Below are positions 48,162 to 58,152 of a stretch of DNA of 64,000 nt, piece by piece. The notes under the pieces were generated by a model, which made no database searches, had not been told where the DNA came from, and was given only the letters and a program-made list of their open reading frames with translations. This DNA is from Neohoeflea coraliihabitans. Its GTDB lineage: Bacteria; Pseudomonadota; Alphaproteobacteria; Rhizobiales; Rhizobiaceae. Every line of letters begins with the position of its first letter. The first letter of the stretch is position 1. The stretch lies in contig NZ_JAHWQX010000002.1 in assembly GCF_019334345.1 (NCBI RefSeq), forward strand, positions 496,001 to 560,000, given 5' to 3'. Position numbers and translations under genes: made by a program.

Positions 48162-48293
48162 ATGAAACTTTCGATCGCTTTTATATCCGCATTGCTCATT
48201 CTGGTCCCGACTTTGGCATTTGCTCATAGCGGGGGCACAGACTCTTCAGGATGCCATCACAATCGGAAAACTGGTGGGTATCATTGCCACTAA
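48162..48293 (+). CDS. 43-residue secreted His/Cys-rich micropeptide
   Basis: The predicted protein has a clear signal peptide (residues 1-21, LVPTLAFA before His). The mature part is only about 22 residues, with five His, two Cys and the ending GYHCH. A GAGGAGGA ribosome site lies 6 bases before the ATG. Codon use (ATA, CTT, ACT, GGT) differs from the neighbours. The HSGG...GC-H-H...YHCH pattern resembles the YHYH-like tails seen on some secreted nucleases, here as a free-standing peptide. It might bind a metal; function is unknown. It is too short for standard gene callers. Confidence 0.65.
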   Translation: MKLSIAFISALLILVPTLAFAHSGGTDSSGCHHNRKTGGYHCH

Positions 48294-48449
48294 TGTTTCC
48301 TCACTCCTGCAAAGCTCGGGCGGCTGCTCTACCCATACAAAATCATCGAAAACATTGGTTGAATTCACCCGCTGAATCAGACCCAGGCAGGGCAGCAATA
48401 CACTTAGTCCTAGCTCCATAGACGAATACTTGGCTTACTGACCGTTCAC

Positions 48450-48569
48450 CATGGCGAAGGCAACTGGGGCGACCTTTTGATCCCGGTGATTGTCACCCAG
48501 GGGCGCGGCTGACTTTTTCGCAACCCCCGACAGGTTCAAGCCGCCGCGGAGCACTCCGCGGCGGCTTTT
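48450..48569 (+). repeat. 120-bp direct repeat, copy 2 (truncated gene end plus terminator)
   Basis: This is the second copy, carrying the last 20 codons and stop of the small conserved gene and its terminator but no start or 5' part of the gene. It is a pseudogene fragment with an intact terminator hairpin (about 48540-48569, T-run cut to TTTT). It ends 17 bases before the end of the convergent MFS gene. Confidence 0.95.
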
Positions 48570-48586
48570 CTGTCCTGGAGCGCGCT

Positions 48587-49786
48587 TCAGGCCGCCGGAG
48601 TCAGGCGGCGGCCGGAGACCACCGTTGCCACCATGACCGCACAACACAAGGCTGCACAAACCGCGATGCTCGCGACCAGCGGCAGCGGCGAGCCGTCGAA
48701 GAACGGCGCGACGACGATCGTCATGACGCCGCCGATGACCATCTGCAGCATGCCGCCAAGCGATGAGGCAAGTCCGGCGATGGCGCCATGATCGTCCAGC
48801 GCCATCACCATGCTCGTCGGGATCACCAGACCGAGACAGGCATTGGCAAGAACCAGCACCAGGATGAGCAGCCAGAGCGCGCCAAAACCCGCGGCAACGA
48901 GCGCCACGATCAGCAGCGCGAAAGCGAGAAAGCCGGTGGCGGCCCAGAGCATCATGCGGGTCATGCCGAAGCGCTCACCGAGCGGGGCGGCAAATTGCGA
49001 GGCGCCGAAGAAGCCCAGGGCATTGATGGAAAAGGCCAGGCTCATCGTCGTCGGCGACAGATCGTAATGGCCGATATAGACGAAAGGCGCGCTGGCCAGG
49101 AAAACGAAAAAGCTGGCCATGCCGAACCCGCCGACAAAGGTCAGGCCCATGAAGACCGGATCGGAGGCAAGCTGACGGGTGCCGACGCCGATGGCACGCA
49201 GACGTACTGGAACGCGCTTTTCCGGCGGCAGGGTTTCCGGCTGGACGAACAACGTCATCAGGATCGACAGGATGGCGGCCAGCGCCAGCACGACGAAGAT
49301 GAGCCGCCAGCTGCCGAAAAGCAGAATGACGCTGCCGGCAAGCGGCGCCAGCATCGGCGAGACGGAAATCACCAACATCACCAGCGCCATCAGCCGCGTC
49401 GCCGCAACACCGGTATGCATATCGCGAATGATGGCACGCGGGATGACCATGATCGCGGCCGCTCCGAGACCCTGCAACAACCGGCTTGCGAGAAACAGCG
49501 GCATGTCCGGCGCGAAGACACATCCCACCGAGCCGATGAAGAACAGCACCAGACCGACGGTCAGCGGTCGCAGTCGACCATACATGTCGGCGAGCGGGCC
49601 ATAGACGATCTGCGCCAGCCCGAAAGCGAGAAAAAAGACCGTGACGGTCATCTGGGTGGCCTGGACGGAAGCCCCGAGATCGGCGCCGACCGCCGGCATG
49701 GCCGGCAGATACATGTCGATCGTGATGGGTCCGACGCAGGACAGAAGGCCGAGAACGAGAGCGGAGCGCAGGAAAGAGCGCGTCAT
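48587..49786 (-). CDS. MFS drug exporter, Bcr/CflA family
   Basis: This 399-residue inner-membrane protein has 12 hydrophobic segments. The start SCVGPITIDMYLPAMPAVGADLGAS and the motif YGPLADMYGRLRPLTVGLVLF (cytoplasmic loop 2-3) place it in the Bcr/CflA multidrug-resistance group. RAIIRDMHTG is another family motif. Substrates may include bicyclomycin, sulfonamides or small dipeptides in the family; the true substrate is unknown. It converges on the repeat fragment and shares no operon. Confidence 0.88.
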   Translation of the reverse strand: MTRSFLRSALVLGLLSCVGPITIDMYLPAMPAVGADLGASVQATQMTVTVFFLAFGLAQIVYGPLADMYGRLRPLTVGLVLFFIGSVGCVFAPDMPLFLASRLLQGLGAAAIMVIPRAIIRDMHTGVAATRLMALVMLVISVSPMLAPLAGSVILLFGSWRLIFVVLALAAILSILMTLFVQPETLPPEKRVPVRLRAIGVGTRQLASDPVFMGLTFVGGFGMASFFVFLASAPFVYIGHYDLSPTTMSLAFSINALGFFGASQFAAPLGERFGMTRMMLWAATGFLAFALLIVALVAAGFGALWLLILVLVLANACLGLVIPTSMVMALDDHGAIAGLASSLGGMLQMVIGGVMTIVVAPFFDGSPLPLVASIAVCAALCCAVMVATVVSGRRLTPAA

Positions 49787-50217
49787 GGGATGAACCTTTC
49801 TCAGTTGCGCAGAATCCCGAGTATTGCCGGAAAGCGCACAAACCTGATTGCAATGGAAGACTGTCAGGGCCGGTCAGATTGAGCCGCCGCGCGCGCCGGG
49901 CTCGACCTGATCCGTCAGAGCGCCGGGCTATGCAACGAAAACCGTACCGTGCGGAATAAGCGCCGCGGCGCAAGATCAGCGCACGCTGGCGCCCGGATGG
50001 GCCGGGTGGCTAGGACACCTGCGGAGAATTGTTCATCGGTCCACTCGCTCAAATGCAGGATCAGCGCCGCAGTGAAAACAGGCGCGCTGACAGGTCGCCA
50101 AACTACGAAGGCACAGGCGCCCCGCCAAGAGCAAAATCAGCCTGACGGGGCGCGAGAGAAAGGTTTTTGATCGGCTGTTGTAAATCGGCCATCAGCGGAT
50201 GGCCCTGTTCACACGCT
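49787..50217. other. Intergenic region without recognised gene
   Basis: About 430 bases lie between the MFS start and the end of the chemotaxis gene. No credible reading frame is seen. A GCGCCCCG/CGGGGCGC inverted repeat (50117-50153) encloses a 21-base loop but has no adjacent T-run. The MFS promoter should be in the right-adjacent part near 49800-49900. Confidence 0.35.
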
Positions 50218-52761
50218 TCACGCCGCTTGGTCGTGCCGGCCGCCCGTGTCCGGCGCGGTTTCTGATGCCGCCTCGATCCGGAACTGTTGAACCAGCGCCA
50301 TCAGCGCATCGGATTCAGCGGCCAGTTGGTGGCTGGCGGCGCTGGTCTGCTCGACCATGGCGGCATTCTGCTGGGTCATCTGATCCATCTGGCCGACGGA
50401 AGTGTTGACCTCGGCCAGACCAACCGACTGCTCACGTCCGGCCTGGGCCAGACGCGTGATGTGCACGGTGATCTCGCCAATGCGCTCGTTGATGCGGGAC
50501 ATCGCAGCGCCGGTCTCGTTGACCAGTGAGACACCGTGCGTCACCTCGCTGGACGAATCGGCGATCAACGACTTGATCTCGCGGGCGGCATTGGCGGACC
50601 GTCCGGCCAGCTCACGCACTTCCTGTGCGACGACGGCAAAGCCGCGCCCCGCATCGCCGGCGCGGGCTGCCTCGACACCTGCGTTGAGCGCCAGAAGATT
50701 GGTCTGGAAGGCAATACCGTCGATCACCGTGATGATCTGCGCTATCTTGCTCGACGCAGTTTCTATGCGCTCCATCGCCGCAACGGCGCGCTTGACGACC
50801 TCTTCCGAGGCAACGGCATCGTCGCGGGTCGCCAAGGCCAGCTTGTCAGTCTCGGCGGCGCCTTCCGAGGTGGTGCGGACAGTGGTCGAGATCTGCTCGA
50901 CAGCGGCAGCCACTTCTTCAAGCGAGGCGGCTTGCTGCTCGGTGCGGCGCGCCAGATCGTCAGCGGCGGCCCGCATCTGGCCACCATTTGACTGGATCGA
51001 CAGGGCATTGTCGCGGATGTGCGACAGGGCATCGCGCACCCGTTCGACCGATTCGTTGAAATCCACACGCAATTGATCAAGGTTGCCTTCGAAGGGCGTT
51101 TCAATACGTGCCACGAGGTTGCCGTCAGCGAGATTGCGCAGCGCCTCGCCAAGGGCGCCGACCGCCTGTTGCAGCGCTTCCTCGGCGCGCGCTTTCTCGG
51201 CATCGGCGCGGGCCTTTTCTGCGGCGGTCAGGCGGCGCGCATCCTCGCTCTCCTGCTCGATGCGAATCTTGTCGACGGCATTCGTCTTGAATACATCAAG
51301 AGCGCGGGCCATTTCGCCGATCTCATCGCGCCGCGCGGCATCGATAATCTCGACGTCGAGTTCGCCGCGGGCGACGGTGCGCATGGTCGCTACAAGGCGC
51401 AGGATCGGCCCCTTGAGCGCGGCGATCAGCAACAGGGCGGCAAAGACGGCCCCGAGGGCTGCGGCGATGGCGCTGCCAAGCGTAATGCCATTGGCACGCG
51501 AACGGGTTTCGACGGCGCCGGTGCGCTGGCTGTCCGCAAAGCTGATGACCGACTGCCAGGCATCGCCGATTTCGGCTGCGGCACTAGCAAATTCCATGCG
51601 GCGGGCAAGATTCTTGTTAAGCAGTGCAGTCGCGGTCGCCGACAGGGACAGCGCCTCTTCGAAGACTTCTTCGCCAATCACAGTCAGCAGTTCCGTGCCG
51701 CTGTCATCGAGTTCGAAAGCCTTGCGATCATCGATGATTTTCCTCACCGACATGGCGAGCGCTTCCGACCGGGCCCGGCTTGGACGCCCGAGATATTCCG
51801 TGACCTGAAGTTGCAGGTCGCCGACGTGACGGGCGAACCGCTGCGCCTTCTCAACGAGCCCGCGGCCCCGCGTGATCAATGGATCGATCTCGCCAAAACG
51901 CGCGGCGGCTTCGATCGCGGCTTGCGCCGACAGCCCTTGCAGGCGCAGACCTGCGGGTCGCATTCCATTGGCATAGCGCTGCAGCTTGTCGAGCGAGGAC
52001 TGGGTCTCGCCGCCATCTTTCAGCAGCGCGACAATGCTATCGATATTGTCGAGCACCATGTTGCGCAAACCAGGCTGATTTTCAGGGAGCGATCGGTCGA
52101 GCATCCGGCCGGCAGCGCTGATTTCCGCCAGCATTTCGCGTCCTATGACGAAAATCTCTTCCGGGCTGCTCACTCCGTTAAAGCTGGTCGAAACGGCGGC
52201 GATGGTCCGGGCGCCGGCACCGATTTCTTCCGCCCGGCGCAGCATGCCCTTGGCTTCCGCTTCCTGGGCGGCGATTTCCGCCAGACTGCTTTCGGCCCGC
52301 TCGGTAACCCGTCCGCGGGCATCCACCACCTTGGCGAGCGTTTCGGAGATTTCGGCGCGGATCGACAGTTCCTCACCGTGCAGTTGCCAGAGTTCATCGA
52401 CGCGGTCGCGCAGGTCGTTTGCCACCATGCGCGCCTTTTCAAGCGCCTGGCGCTCCGCTTCGGTTTCTGCAAGGGCAAGGACAGCTTCGAGCTTGACCAC
52501 CTGCTGCTCTAGCTGGTCGATCACCTCATCGCGCTTTTGCGGAGTGGTGGTGCCGAGAAACTCGTTCATGCCCGAATAAGCGCGCTGAAAGCCGCTCAGC
52601 GACTGAATGGAAGCGCCGGTGCCGTCCAGACGTTGGCCGAGGAGGCTGCCAGTATAGAGATTGATGACGGCCAGTCCGATTATCCCGCTCAAAAGCGGAA
52701 CGACAAAGACGAGCACTTTGGTCTGAATGGAAAAGCGTGACAGCAGACGATCGATCAACAT
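50218..52761 (-). CDS. Methyl-accepting chemotaxis protein
   Basis: This 847-residue transducer has a membrane helix at about 12-37, a large helical periplasmic sensor region (about 38-430) and a second helix near 432-455. A HAMP domain (about 455-510, ending [14 protein letters not shown]) and a second HAMP-like segment near 555 follow. The signalling hairpin contains [20 protein letters not shown] around residue 690. It sends ligand signals to CheA/CheW. A GTG at 52770 is an alternative start. The sensed ligand is unknown. No che genes are adjacent. Confidence 0.9.
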   Translation of the reverse strand: MLIDRLLSRFSIQTKVLVFVVPLLSGIIGLAVINLYTGSLLGQRLDGTGASIQSLSGFQRAYSGMNEFLGTTTPQKRDEVIDQLEQQVVKLEAVLALAETEAERQALEKARMVANDLRDRVDELWQLHGEELSIRAEISETLAKVVDARGRVTERAESSLAEIAAQEAEAKGMLRRAEEIGAGARTIAAVSTSFNGVSSPEEIFVIGREMLAEISAAGRMLDRSLPENQPGLRNMVLDNIDSIVALLKDGGETQSSLDKLQRYANGMRPAGLRLQGLSAQAAIEAAARFGEIDPLITRGRGLVEKAQRFARHVGDLQLQVTEYLGRPSRARSEALAMSVRKIIDDRKAFELDDSGTELLTVIGEEVFEEALSLSATATALLNKNLARRMEFASAAAEIGDAWQSVISFADSQRTGAVETRSRANGITLGSAIAAALGAVFAALLLIAALKGPILRLVATMRTVARGELDVEIIDAARRDEIGEMARALDVFKTNAVDKIRIEQESEDARRLTAAEKARADAEKARAEEALQQAVGALGEALRNLADGNLVARIETPFEGNLDQLRVDFNESVERVRDALSHIRDNALSIQSNGGQMRAAADDLARRTEQQAASLEEVAAAVEQISTTVRTTSEGAAETDKLALATRDDAVASEEVVKRAVAAMERIETASSKIAQIITVIDGIAFQTNLLALNAGVEAARAGDAGRGFAVVAQEVRELAGRSANAAREIKSLIADSSSEVTHGVSLVNETGAAMSRINERIGEITVHITRLAQAGREQSVGLAEVNTSVGQMDQMTQQNAAMVEQTSAASHQLAAESDALMALVQQFRIEAASETAPDTGGRHDQAA

Positions 52762-52770
52762 TCTCAACAC

Positions 52771-53074
52771 CGGTCTCTAATTGCGTGCAACATGCTCATA
52801 TGAGCGCCGGGTTGAAATGCATCATGCCAAGCCGACCCGCTACGCGGTTGTCGGCTGCCCCCTGCCTAGGATTCCCGCATGCAGGTTAAAATTGATTGAA
52901 AGCAGATTGTAATTTCTCGTTGAGGTGGAGTTGCGGTTGCCGCGACATGCTGATTTCAATCGTTGTTGTATGGCGAAAGCTCTCGGAAAAGCGCCGCGAA
53001 GGCCGCCTGGCGAAGCTGGCTTCCCACATGAAAAGCGCTATGATGCGCGGCAGAAGCAGCAATTATGGTGATTT
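52771..53074. other. Divergent intergenic region, MCP and puuA-like gene
   Basis: About 300 bases between divergent starts. A 12-bp perfect palindrome GCTCATATGAGC lies at 52794-52805, close to the chemotaxis gene start. I see no gene and cannot assign promoters. Confidence 0.35.
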
Positions 53075-54511
53075 ATGACAGCAACGAGGGTGAAGCGGTC
53101 GGCGCGAGGCTCGGCGAGCCCGCGCCAGCGCAAACTGGCGCATATCGAATCCAAGCGTGGCGTCAGGGACTGGAAGCAGGCCGGTGAGTGGCTGCGTGCA
53201 CGCGGCATCGAGGACATTGAGTGCATTACGCCGGATCTCGCAGGGGTGCCGCGCGGCAAAATGATGCCGACCTCGAAATTCACGTCAAACACCTCGCTTT
53301 CCCTGCCATCGTCGGTGTTCAAGCAAACCATTTCCGGCGATTATCCCGCCGAGACCGGCGAATTTCGCTATGATCCGCTCGACGGAGATCTGAAGCTGGT
53401 CCCCGATCTGTCGACGCTAACCAGCGTGCCATGGGAAAGCGATCCGACAGCGCAGGTGATCTGCGACATTGTCGACAAGAATGGCAAGCCGGTGGCCTAT
53501 GCGCCACGCAGCGTGTTGCGGCATGTGCTCGACCTTTATGCCGAGCGCGGCTGGCGAGCGGTGGTGGCGCCGGAAATCGAATTCTATCTCGTCGCCAAGC
53601 ATGAAGACCCGGACTATCCGCTGAAACCGCCGCGCGGGCGTTCAGGTCGAACGATTGTGGGCGGTCAGTCCTACACCATCGCCGGGGTCAACGAGTTCGA
53701 TGAACTGGTCGATGACATCTATGACTTTTCAGAAAAGCAGGGACTCGAGATCGACACGCTGATTCACGAGGACGGCCCGGCGCAACTGGAAATCAATCTG
53801 CGCCACGGCGATCCGATCGAGCTCGCAGATCAGGTTTTCATGTTCAAGCGGACCATTCGCGAGGCGGCCCTGAAACACGGGGTCTATGCGACATTCATGG
53901 CCAAGCCCATGCAGGAAGAACCCGGCTCGGCAATGCATATCCATCAATCGGTGGTCGACGCCAAGACCGGCGCCAATATTTTCAGCAACGACGATGGCAG
54001 CCCGAGCGAGGCATTCTTTCACTTCATCGGCGGGATGCAGCACTTCGTACCCAAAGCGCTGGTGATGATGGCACCCTATGTCAATTCGTATCGGCGCATG
54101 GCGCCGGAAATGGCCTGCCCGGTCAACAATGCCTGGGGCTATGACAACCGCACGACGGCTTTCCGGGTGCCCACCTCCGATGCGGCAGCTCGGCGGGTCG
54201 AGAACCGTCTGCCCTCATCGGATGCCAATCCCTATCTGGCACTGGCCGCGTCGCTGGCCTGTGGCTGGATCGGCATGGTCAACCATGTTGTCCCCGGCAG
54301 CCCGGCTGACCGCGCCGTCAATGAAGGCTCGGTGGATCTGCCACGCGGATTGCTCGACGCGGTGGCACAGCTGGAGGGCGAACCCTATTTCAGCAAGGTC
54401 TACAGCCAGGAATTCGTCGATACCTATGCGGGCATCAAGCGCGGCGAATTCGAAACCTTCATGCGCGTGATCAGCCCGTGGGAACGCGAATTCCTCCTGC
54501 TCAACGTCTAG
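53075..54511 (+). CDS. puuA: Glutamine-synthetase family enzyme, gamma-glutamylputrescine synthetase-like
   Basis: This 478-residue protein has the glutamine-synthetase fold: a beta-grasp N-domain (about 45-140), then APEIEFYLV, EDGPAQLEINLRHGD, MHIHQS (metal-binding His) and NSYRR/RIENR-type active-site segments (NSYRRMAPEM, RRVENRLPSSDANPYL). The family and the following FAD oxidase indicate polyamine degradation through gamma-glutamyl intermediates. The N-terminal 25 residues are basic and variable. It is not glnA: it lacks the adenylylated Tyr loop typical of GlnA. Confidence 0.82.
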   Translation: MTATRVKRSARGSASPRQRKLAHIESKRGVRDWKQAGEWLRARGIEDIECITPDLAGVPRGKMMPTSKFTSNTSLSLPSSVFKQTISGDYPAETGEFRYDPLDGDLKLVPDLSTLTSVPWESDPTAQVICDIVDKNGKPVAYAPRSVLRHVLDLYAERGWRAVVAPEIEFYLVAKHEDPDYPLKPPRGRSGRTIVGGQSYTIAGVNEFDELVDDIYDFSEKQGLEIDTLIHEDGPAQLEINLRHGDPIELADQVFMFKRTIREAALKHGVYATFMAKPMQEEPGSAMHIHQSVVDAKTGANIFSNDDGSPSEAFFHFIGGMQHFVPKALVMMAPYVNSYRRMAPEMACPVNNAWGYDNRTTAFRVPTSDAAARRVENRLPSSDANPYLALAASLACGWIGMVNHVVPGSPADRAVNEGSVDLPRGLLDAVAQLEGEPYFSKVYSQEFVDTYAGIKRGEFETFMRVISPWEREFLLLNV

Positions 54512-54522
54512 GGCCACACATC

Positions 54523-55809
54523 ATGAGCTATCAAAGCCCGATTGCCCCGGGGGTCAGCTTTTACGAGGCGACGCTCGACCACCGACCTGTCTATCCGGCG
54601 CTGCAAGGCACGTTGGAGGCGGACGTGGTGATCGTCGGTGGCGGGTTCACTGGCCAGCAGGCGGCCTTTTACCTGGCGCGCGGCGGCAAGTCGGTGGTGT
54701 TGATCGAGGCGGCGCGTTTTGGCGACGGCGCCTCGGGACGCAATGGCGGGCAACTTGGCACCGGCCAACGCTCCTGGCCCGAGGAGCAGGAGGCGGAGCT
54801 TGGCCGTGAACGGGCGAAAAATCTGTTCGCGCTGGCCGAACGCGCCAAGGCGCATCTGCACGATTTCGCGCGCCAGAATGGCATCGACGCCGATTTCCGG
54901 CCCGGACAGATCTCCGGCGCGCACAAGGCGGCCTATGTCGATGAATACCGTGACCATGCGTCCTTGATGGCGGAGCGCTTCGGCTATCCGCATCTGCGGT
55001 TTCTTGATCGGGAGGAGATGGCGGCAACCATCGGCTCGCAGCGTTATCATTGCGGGGTCTATGATTCCGGGACCGGCCACATCAATCCGCTGAAATATCT
55101 CGTCGGCGTGGCGCAAGCGGCGCAAGCGGCCGGAGCGCAATTGTTTGAAAACACGCGCGCCACGGCGATTGATTCGAGCAAGGGCGCCGTGACTGTGACT
55201 ACCGCGCAAGGGACGGTGCGGGCCGGCAAGGCTCTGCTTGCCTGCAACGCCTATATTGACGGGCTGGAGCGTAAGACGGCGGCGCATGTCATGCCGATCC
55301 GTTCATTCATCGGAGCCACCAAACCGCTGCCCGACCGCTCCCCGGTCCTGCCCGGCGGCGAGTCGGTCGACGATTCGCGGTTCGTCGTCCGCTATTTTCG
55401 CAAGAGCGTCGATGGGCGGCTGCTGTTCGGCGGACGCGAGGCTTATACCGCCGATAATCCGCGCGATATTGCCCGCCATATCCGCCGGCAGATCAGCGAG
55501 ATCTATCCAGGCCTTGCCGATATCGAAATCGACTACGCCTGGGGCGGGTCGGTCGGCATCACGCTGCCCCGACGACCCTATGTGGCGGAGGTGATGGACA
55601 ATGTCACAGCGATTGGCGGCTACTCCGGACATGGCGTGATGTTGTCAAATTTCTGCGGCAAGCTCTATGCGGATTTCGTGCTTGGCGGTTCGGACGACCT
55701 CGAGGCGCTGCGCGCGCTGAACGTGCCGGCATTTCCAGGCGGCACTGCCTTGCGCAAGCCGCTGCTTCTTGCGGCGCTGACCTGGTATGCGCTGCGCGAC
55801 CGCTTCTGA
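54523..55809 (+). CDS. puuB: FAD-dependent oxidase, gamma-glutamylputrescine oxidase-like
   Basis: This 428-residue DAO-family enzyme has the dinucleotide motif VVIVGGGFTGQQAAFYLARGG, then GASGRNGGQLGTGQ. The C-terminal FAD contact GGYSGHGVMLSNFCGK is typical of PuuB/PuuB-like oxidases. It should oxidise gamma-glutamylputrescine to the aldehyde, releasing H2O2 and ammonia. It follows puuA by 11 bp, so the two form an operon. The ATG at 54523 is chosen because the earlier in-frame codon lies inside puuA. Confidence 0.82.
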   Translation: MSYQSPIAPGVSFYEATLDHRPVYPALQGTLEADVVIVGGGFTGQQAAFYLARGGKSVVLIEAARFGDGASGRNGGQLGTGQRSWPEEQEAELGRERAKNLFALAERAKAHLHDFARQNGIDADFRPGQISGAHKAAYVDEYRDHASLMAERFGYPHLRFLDREEMAATIGSQRYHCGVYDSGTGHINPLKYLVGVAQAAQAAGAQLFENTRATAIDSSKGAVTVTTAQGTVRAGKALLACNAYIDGLERKTAAHVMPIRSFIGATKPLPDRSPVLPGGESVDDSRFVVRYFRKSVDGRLLFGGREAYTADNPRDIARHIRRQISEIYPGLADIEIDYAWGGSVGITLPRRPYVAEVMDNVTAIGGYSGHGVMLSNFCGKLYADFVLGGSDDLEALRALNVPAFPGGTALRKPLLLAALTWYALRDRF

Positions 55810-55820
55810 CAGTGCCTCGG

Positions 55821-55837
55821 TTTGACCACCAGTCAAA
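55821..55837. promoter_or_regulatory. Inverted repeat upstream of zwf
   Basis: TTTGAC-CACCA-GTCAAA is a 17-bp inverted repeat, 75 bp before the zwf start and just after the puuB stop. It may be a regulator site or part of a weak terminator with the T-rich tail near 55863. Function is not established. Confidence 0.3.
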
Positions 55838-55912
55838 GGGCTTTATCGAGCGGGGCTGGCCTTTTTAAATCGATTAGATTATGGTCCCGCCGACTTCCAA
55901 CGGATGAGCGCC

Positions 55913-57388
55913 ATGAGCAGTCAGATAATTCCTGTCGAGCCCTTCGATTACGTCGTCTTCGGCGGCACGGGCGATCTTGCAGAGCGCAAGCTATTGCCGG
56001 CGCTGTACCATCGCCAGCGCGCCGGCCAGTTGACGGATCCGACGCGGATCATTGGCGCCTCGCGCACTGAAATGGATGACGCGGCCTATCGTGACTACGC
56101 GCGCACGGCGCTGGAAGACCATGTCGCGCCGGCGGATCGCGACCTGGATAACATTGAAGAATTCCTGCAGCGACTGCATTACGTGTCGATCGACGCGCGA
56201 TCCGAGCGCGGCTGGGATCAGCTGCAGACGCTGCTCGCCGAGGGAAATGAGCGCGTGCGGGCCTTTTATCTGGCGGTGCGGCCAGCGCTGTTCGGGGATA
56301 TCGCGACGCAGATCCGCGACAACGGCCTGATTACGGACAAGACGCGCATTGTCGTCGAAAAGCCGATCGGCCGCGATCTTGGTTCTGCGCAAAAGCTCAA
56401 TGACGTGATCGGCTCGGTGTTCGCCGAAGAGCAGATCTTTCGCATCGATCATTATCTCGGCAAGGAAACGGTGCAGAACCTGATGGCGCTGCGCTTTGCC
56501 AATGCGCTGTACGAGCCGTTGTGGAATTCGGCCCATATCGACCATGTGCAGATCACGGTGGCGGAATCGGTTGGCCTCGAGGGGCGCGCCGATTATTACG
56601 ACACCGCCGGAGCACTGCGTGACATGGTGCAAAACCACATGCTGCAGCTTCTCTGCCTGGTGGCCATGGAGGCCCCTTCCTCGCTGGAGGCGGAAAGCGT
56701 CCGCGACGAAAAGCTGAAAGTGCTGCGTGCGCTGAAGCCGGTCGACAGCGGCAACAGCGACCGGGTGACAGTGCGCGGACAGTACCGGGCCGGCGCCTCG
56801 GCCGGCGGCGCGGTGAAGGGCTATCTCGACGAACTGGAAACGGGCGTTTCCGATACCGAGACCTTTGTCGCCATCAAGGCGGAGGTCGAGAACTGGCGCT
56901 GGGCCGGCGTGCCGTTCTACTTGCGCACCGGCAAACGGCTGGCCGCCCGGATGTCGGAGATCGTCATATCCTTCAAGCCGATCCCGCACTCGATTTTCGA
57001 CGACACGGCGGGCCGGGTGATCGCCAATCAGCTGGTCATCCGACTGCAACCGGATGAGGGTGTCAAACAATGGCTGATGATCAAGGATCCGGGACCAGGC
57101 GGCATGCGCCTGCGGCACGTGCCGCTCGACATGAGCTTTGCCGGCAGCTTTGCTACGCGCAATCCCGATGCCTATGAGCGTCTGTTGCTGGACGTGGTGC
57201 GCTCCAACCAGACACTGTTCATGCGGCGTGACGAGGTTGAGGCGGCGTGGCGTTGGGTTGACCCGATTCTGGCGGCCTGGGAGGAGAACGGTGACAAGGT
57301 GCAGGGCTATACGGCGGGCACCTGGGGACCGAGCCATGCGATTGCCCTGATCGAACGCGACGGCAGGACCTGGCATGAAAGCGACTGA
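55913..57388 (+). CDS. zwf: Glucose-6-phosphate 1-dehydrogenase
   Basis: This 491-residue enzyme oxidises glucose 6-phosphate to 6-phosphogluconolactone using NADP. It has the nucleotide loop [17 protein letters not shown], the substrate motif [13 protein letters not shown] and [15 protein letters not shown] with the catalytic His. The ATG at 55913 matches rhizobial N-termini ([18 protein letters not shown]) better than the ATG at 55904. It starts a zwf-pgl-edd cluster; the stop lies inside the next gene's start region. Confidence 0.94.
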   Translation: MSSQIIPVEPFDYVVFGGTGDLAERKLLPALYHRQRAGQLTDPTRIIGASRTEMDDAAYRDYARTALEDHVAPADRDLDNIEEFLQRLHYVSIDARSERGWDQLQTLLAEGNERVRAFYLAVRPALFGDIATQIRDNGLITDKTRIVVEKPIGRDLGSAQKLNDVIGSVFAEEQIFRIDHYLGKETVQNLMALRFANALYEPLWNSAHIDHVQITVAESVGLEGRADYYDTAGALRDMVQNHMLQLLCLVAMEAPSSLEAESVRDEKLKVLRALKPVDSGNSDRVTVRGQYRAGASAGGAVKGYLDELETGVSDTETFVAIKAEVENWRWAGVPFYLRTGKRLAARMSEIVISFKPIPHSIFDDTAGRVIANQLVIRLQPDEGVKQWLMIKDPGPGGMRLRHVPLDMSFAGSFATRNPDAYERLLLDVVRSNQTLFMRRDEVEAAWRWVDPILAAWEENGDKVQGYTAGTWGPSHAIALIERDGRTWHESD

Positions 57389-58100
57389 CAACGAGAAAAT
57401 GGCCGTCGATCTGAACGCTTTCGATGACCGCGAAATGCTCGCGGAGCGCCTGGCGGCGCGCATTGCCGAGGCGCTGGAGAGCGCTATCGCGGCGCGCGGC
57501 CGGGCGCAGATGGCGGTCTCGGGCGGCGGAACGCCGGTCAGGCTTTTTGAAACGCTGTCGCGCCTGCCGCTCGACTGGGCGAAGGTGACGATCACACTGG
57601 TGGATGAGCGCATGGTCCCACCCGATCACGCACGCTCCAATGAGAAGCTGGTGGTTGATCATCTCTTGAAGAACGAAGCCTTGCAGGCGCGGTTCCTGCC
57701 ATTGTGGAGCGACATGTCGGAGAAGGTAGAAACGGTCGCCATGCATGCATCGGAAGCGATCGTAAAACTGCCGCAGCCCTTTGATATTGTCATTCTCGGC
57801 ATGGGGACAGACGGCCACACCGCGTCCTTCTTTCCCGATGGCAGCCATCTGGAGACCGCCATCGATCCGCATTGTGAGGACGCCGTCGTCGCGATGATGG
57901 CTCCCGGCGCCGGCGAACCGCGCTTAACGCTCAGCCTGCCGTGCCTCGTTGCTGCCCGGTTGCTGGTGCTTCATATCGAAGGCAGTGAGAAACGCCGGGT
58001 GCTCGAAGCTGCCCTGTCGGGTGGCGCAGACAGCGAAATGCCGGTGCGCGCCGTCCTGCGCAACGCGCCAGCGCCGGTTTCCGTTTATTGGGCGCCCTGA
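57375..58100 (+). CDS. pgl: 6-phosphogluconolactonase
   Basis: This 241-residue enzyme hydrolyses 6-phosphogluconolactone. Motifs are [16 protein letters not shown] near residue 50, [18 protein letters not shown] near 75 and [14 protein letters not shown] near 135. The start at 57375 overlaps zwf by 14 bp and has an AGGA site; an ATG at 57399 is an alternative. It is co-transcribed with zwf and edd. Confidence 0.92.
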   Translation: MKATDNEKMAVDLNAFDDREMLAERLAARIAEALESAIAARGRAQMAVSGGGTPVRLFETLSRLPLDWAKVTITLVDERMVPPDHARSNEKLVVDHLLKNEALQARFLPLWSDMSEKVETVAMHASEAIVKLPQPFDIVILGMGTDGHTASFFPDGSHLETAIDPHCEDAVVAMMAPGAGEPRLTLSLPCLVAARLLVLHIEGSEKRRVLEAALSGGADSEMPVRAVLRNAPAPVSVYWAP

Positions 58101-58152
58101 GACCATCAGCGGGTCCGTGCCCGGCCGCGAAATCTTGAGGAAGAGGATCATC

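Larger units (their letters stand above)
48018..48449. other. Inserted AT-rich segment between the 120-bp repeats
   Basis: These 432 bases separate the two repeat copies. Part is strikingly AT-rich: 48081-48140 has only 14 G/C in 60. It contains the 43-codon secreted-peptide gene and about 155 bases after it with no recognisable gene. An imperfect inverted repeat around 48104-48129 and a TATAAT-like element (48113-48118) lie upstream of the peptide gene. The composition differs sharply from both flanks, suggesting acquired DNA. Confidence 0.7.

Noticed and set aside
50117-50153. GC-rich inverted repeat as terminator or sRNA
   Set aside because: There is no adjacent T-run on either strand and the loop is 21 bases, so I report it only as an inverted repeat.
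52794-52805. GCTCATATGAGC palindrome as an operator
   Set aside because: It is a single 12-bp palindrome; no repeat or neighbouring regulator supports a role.
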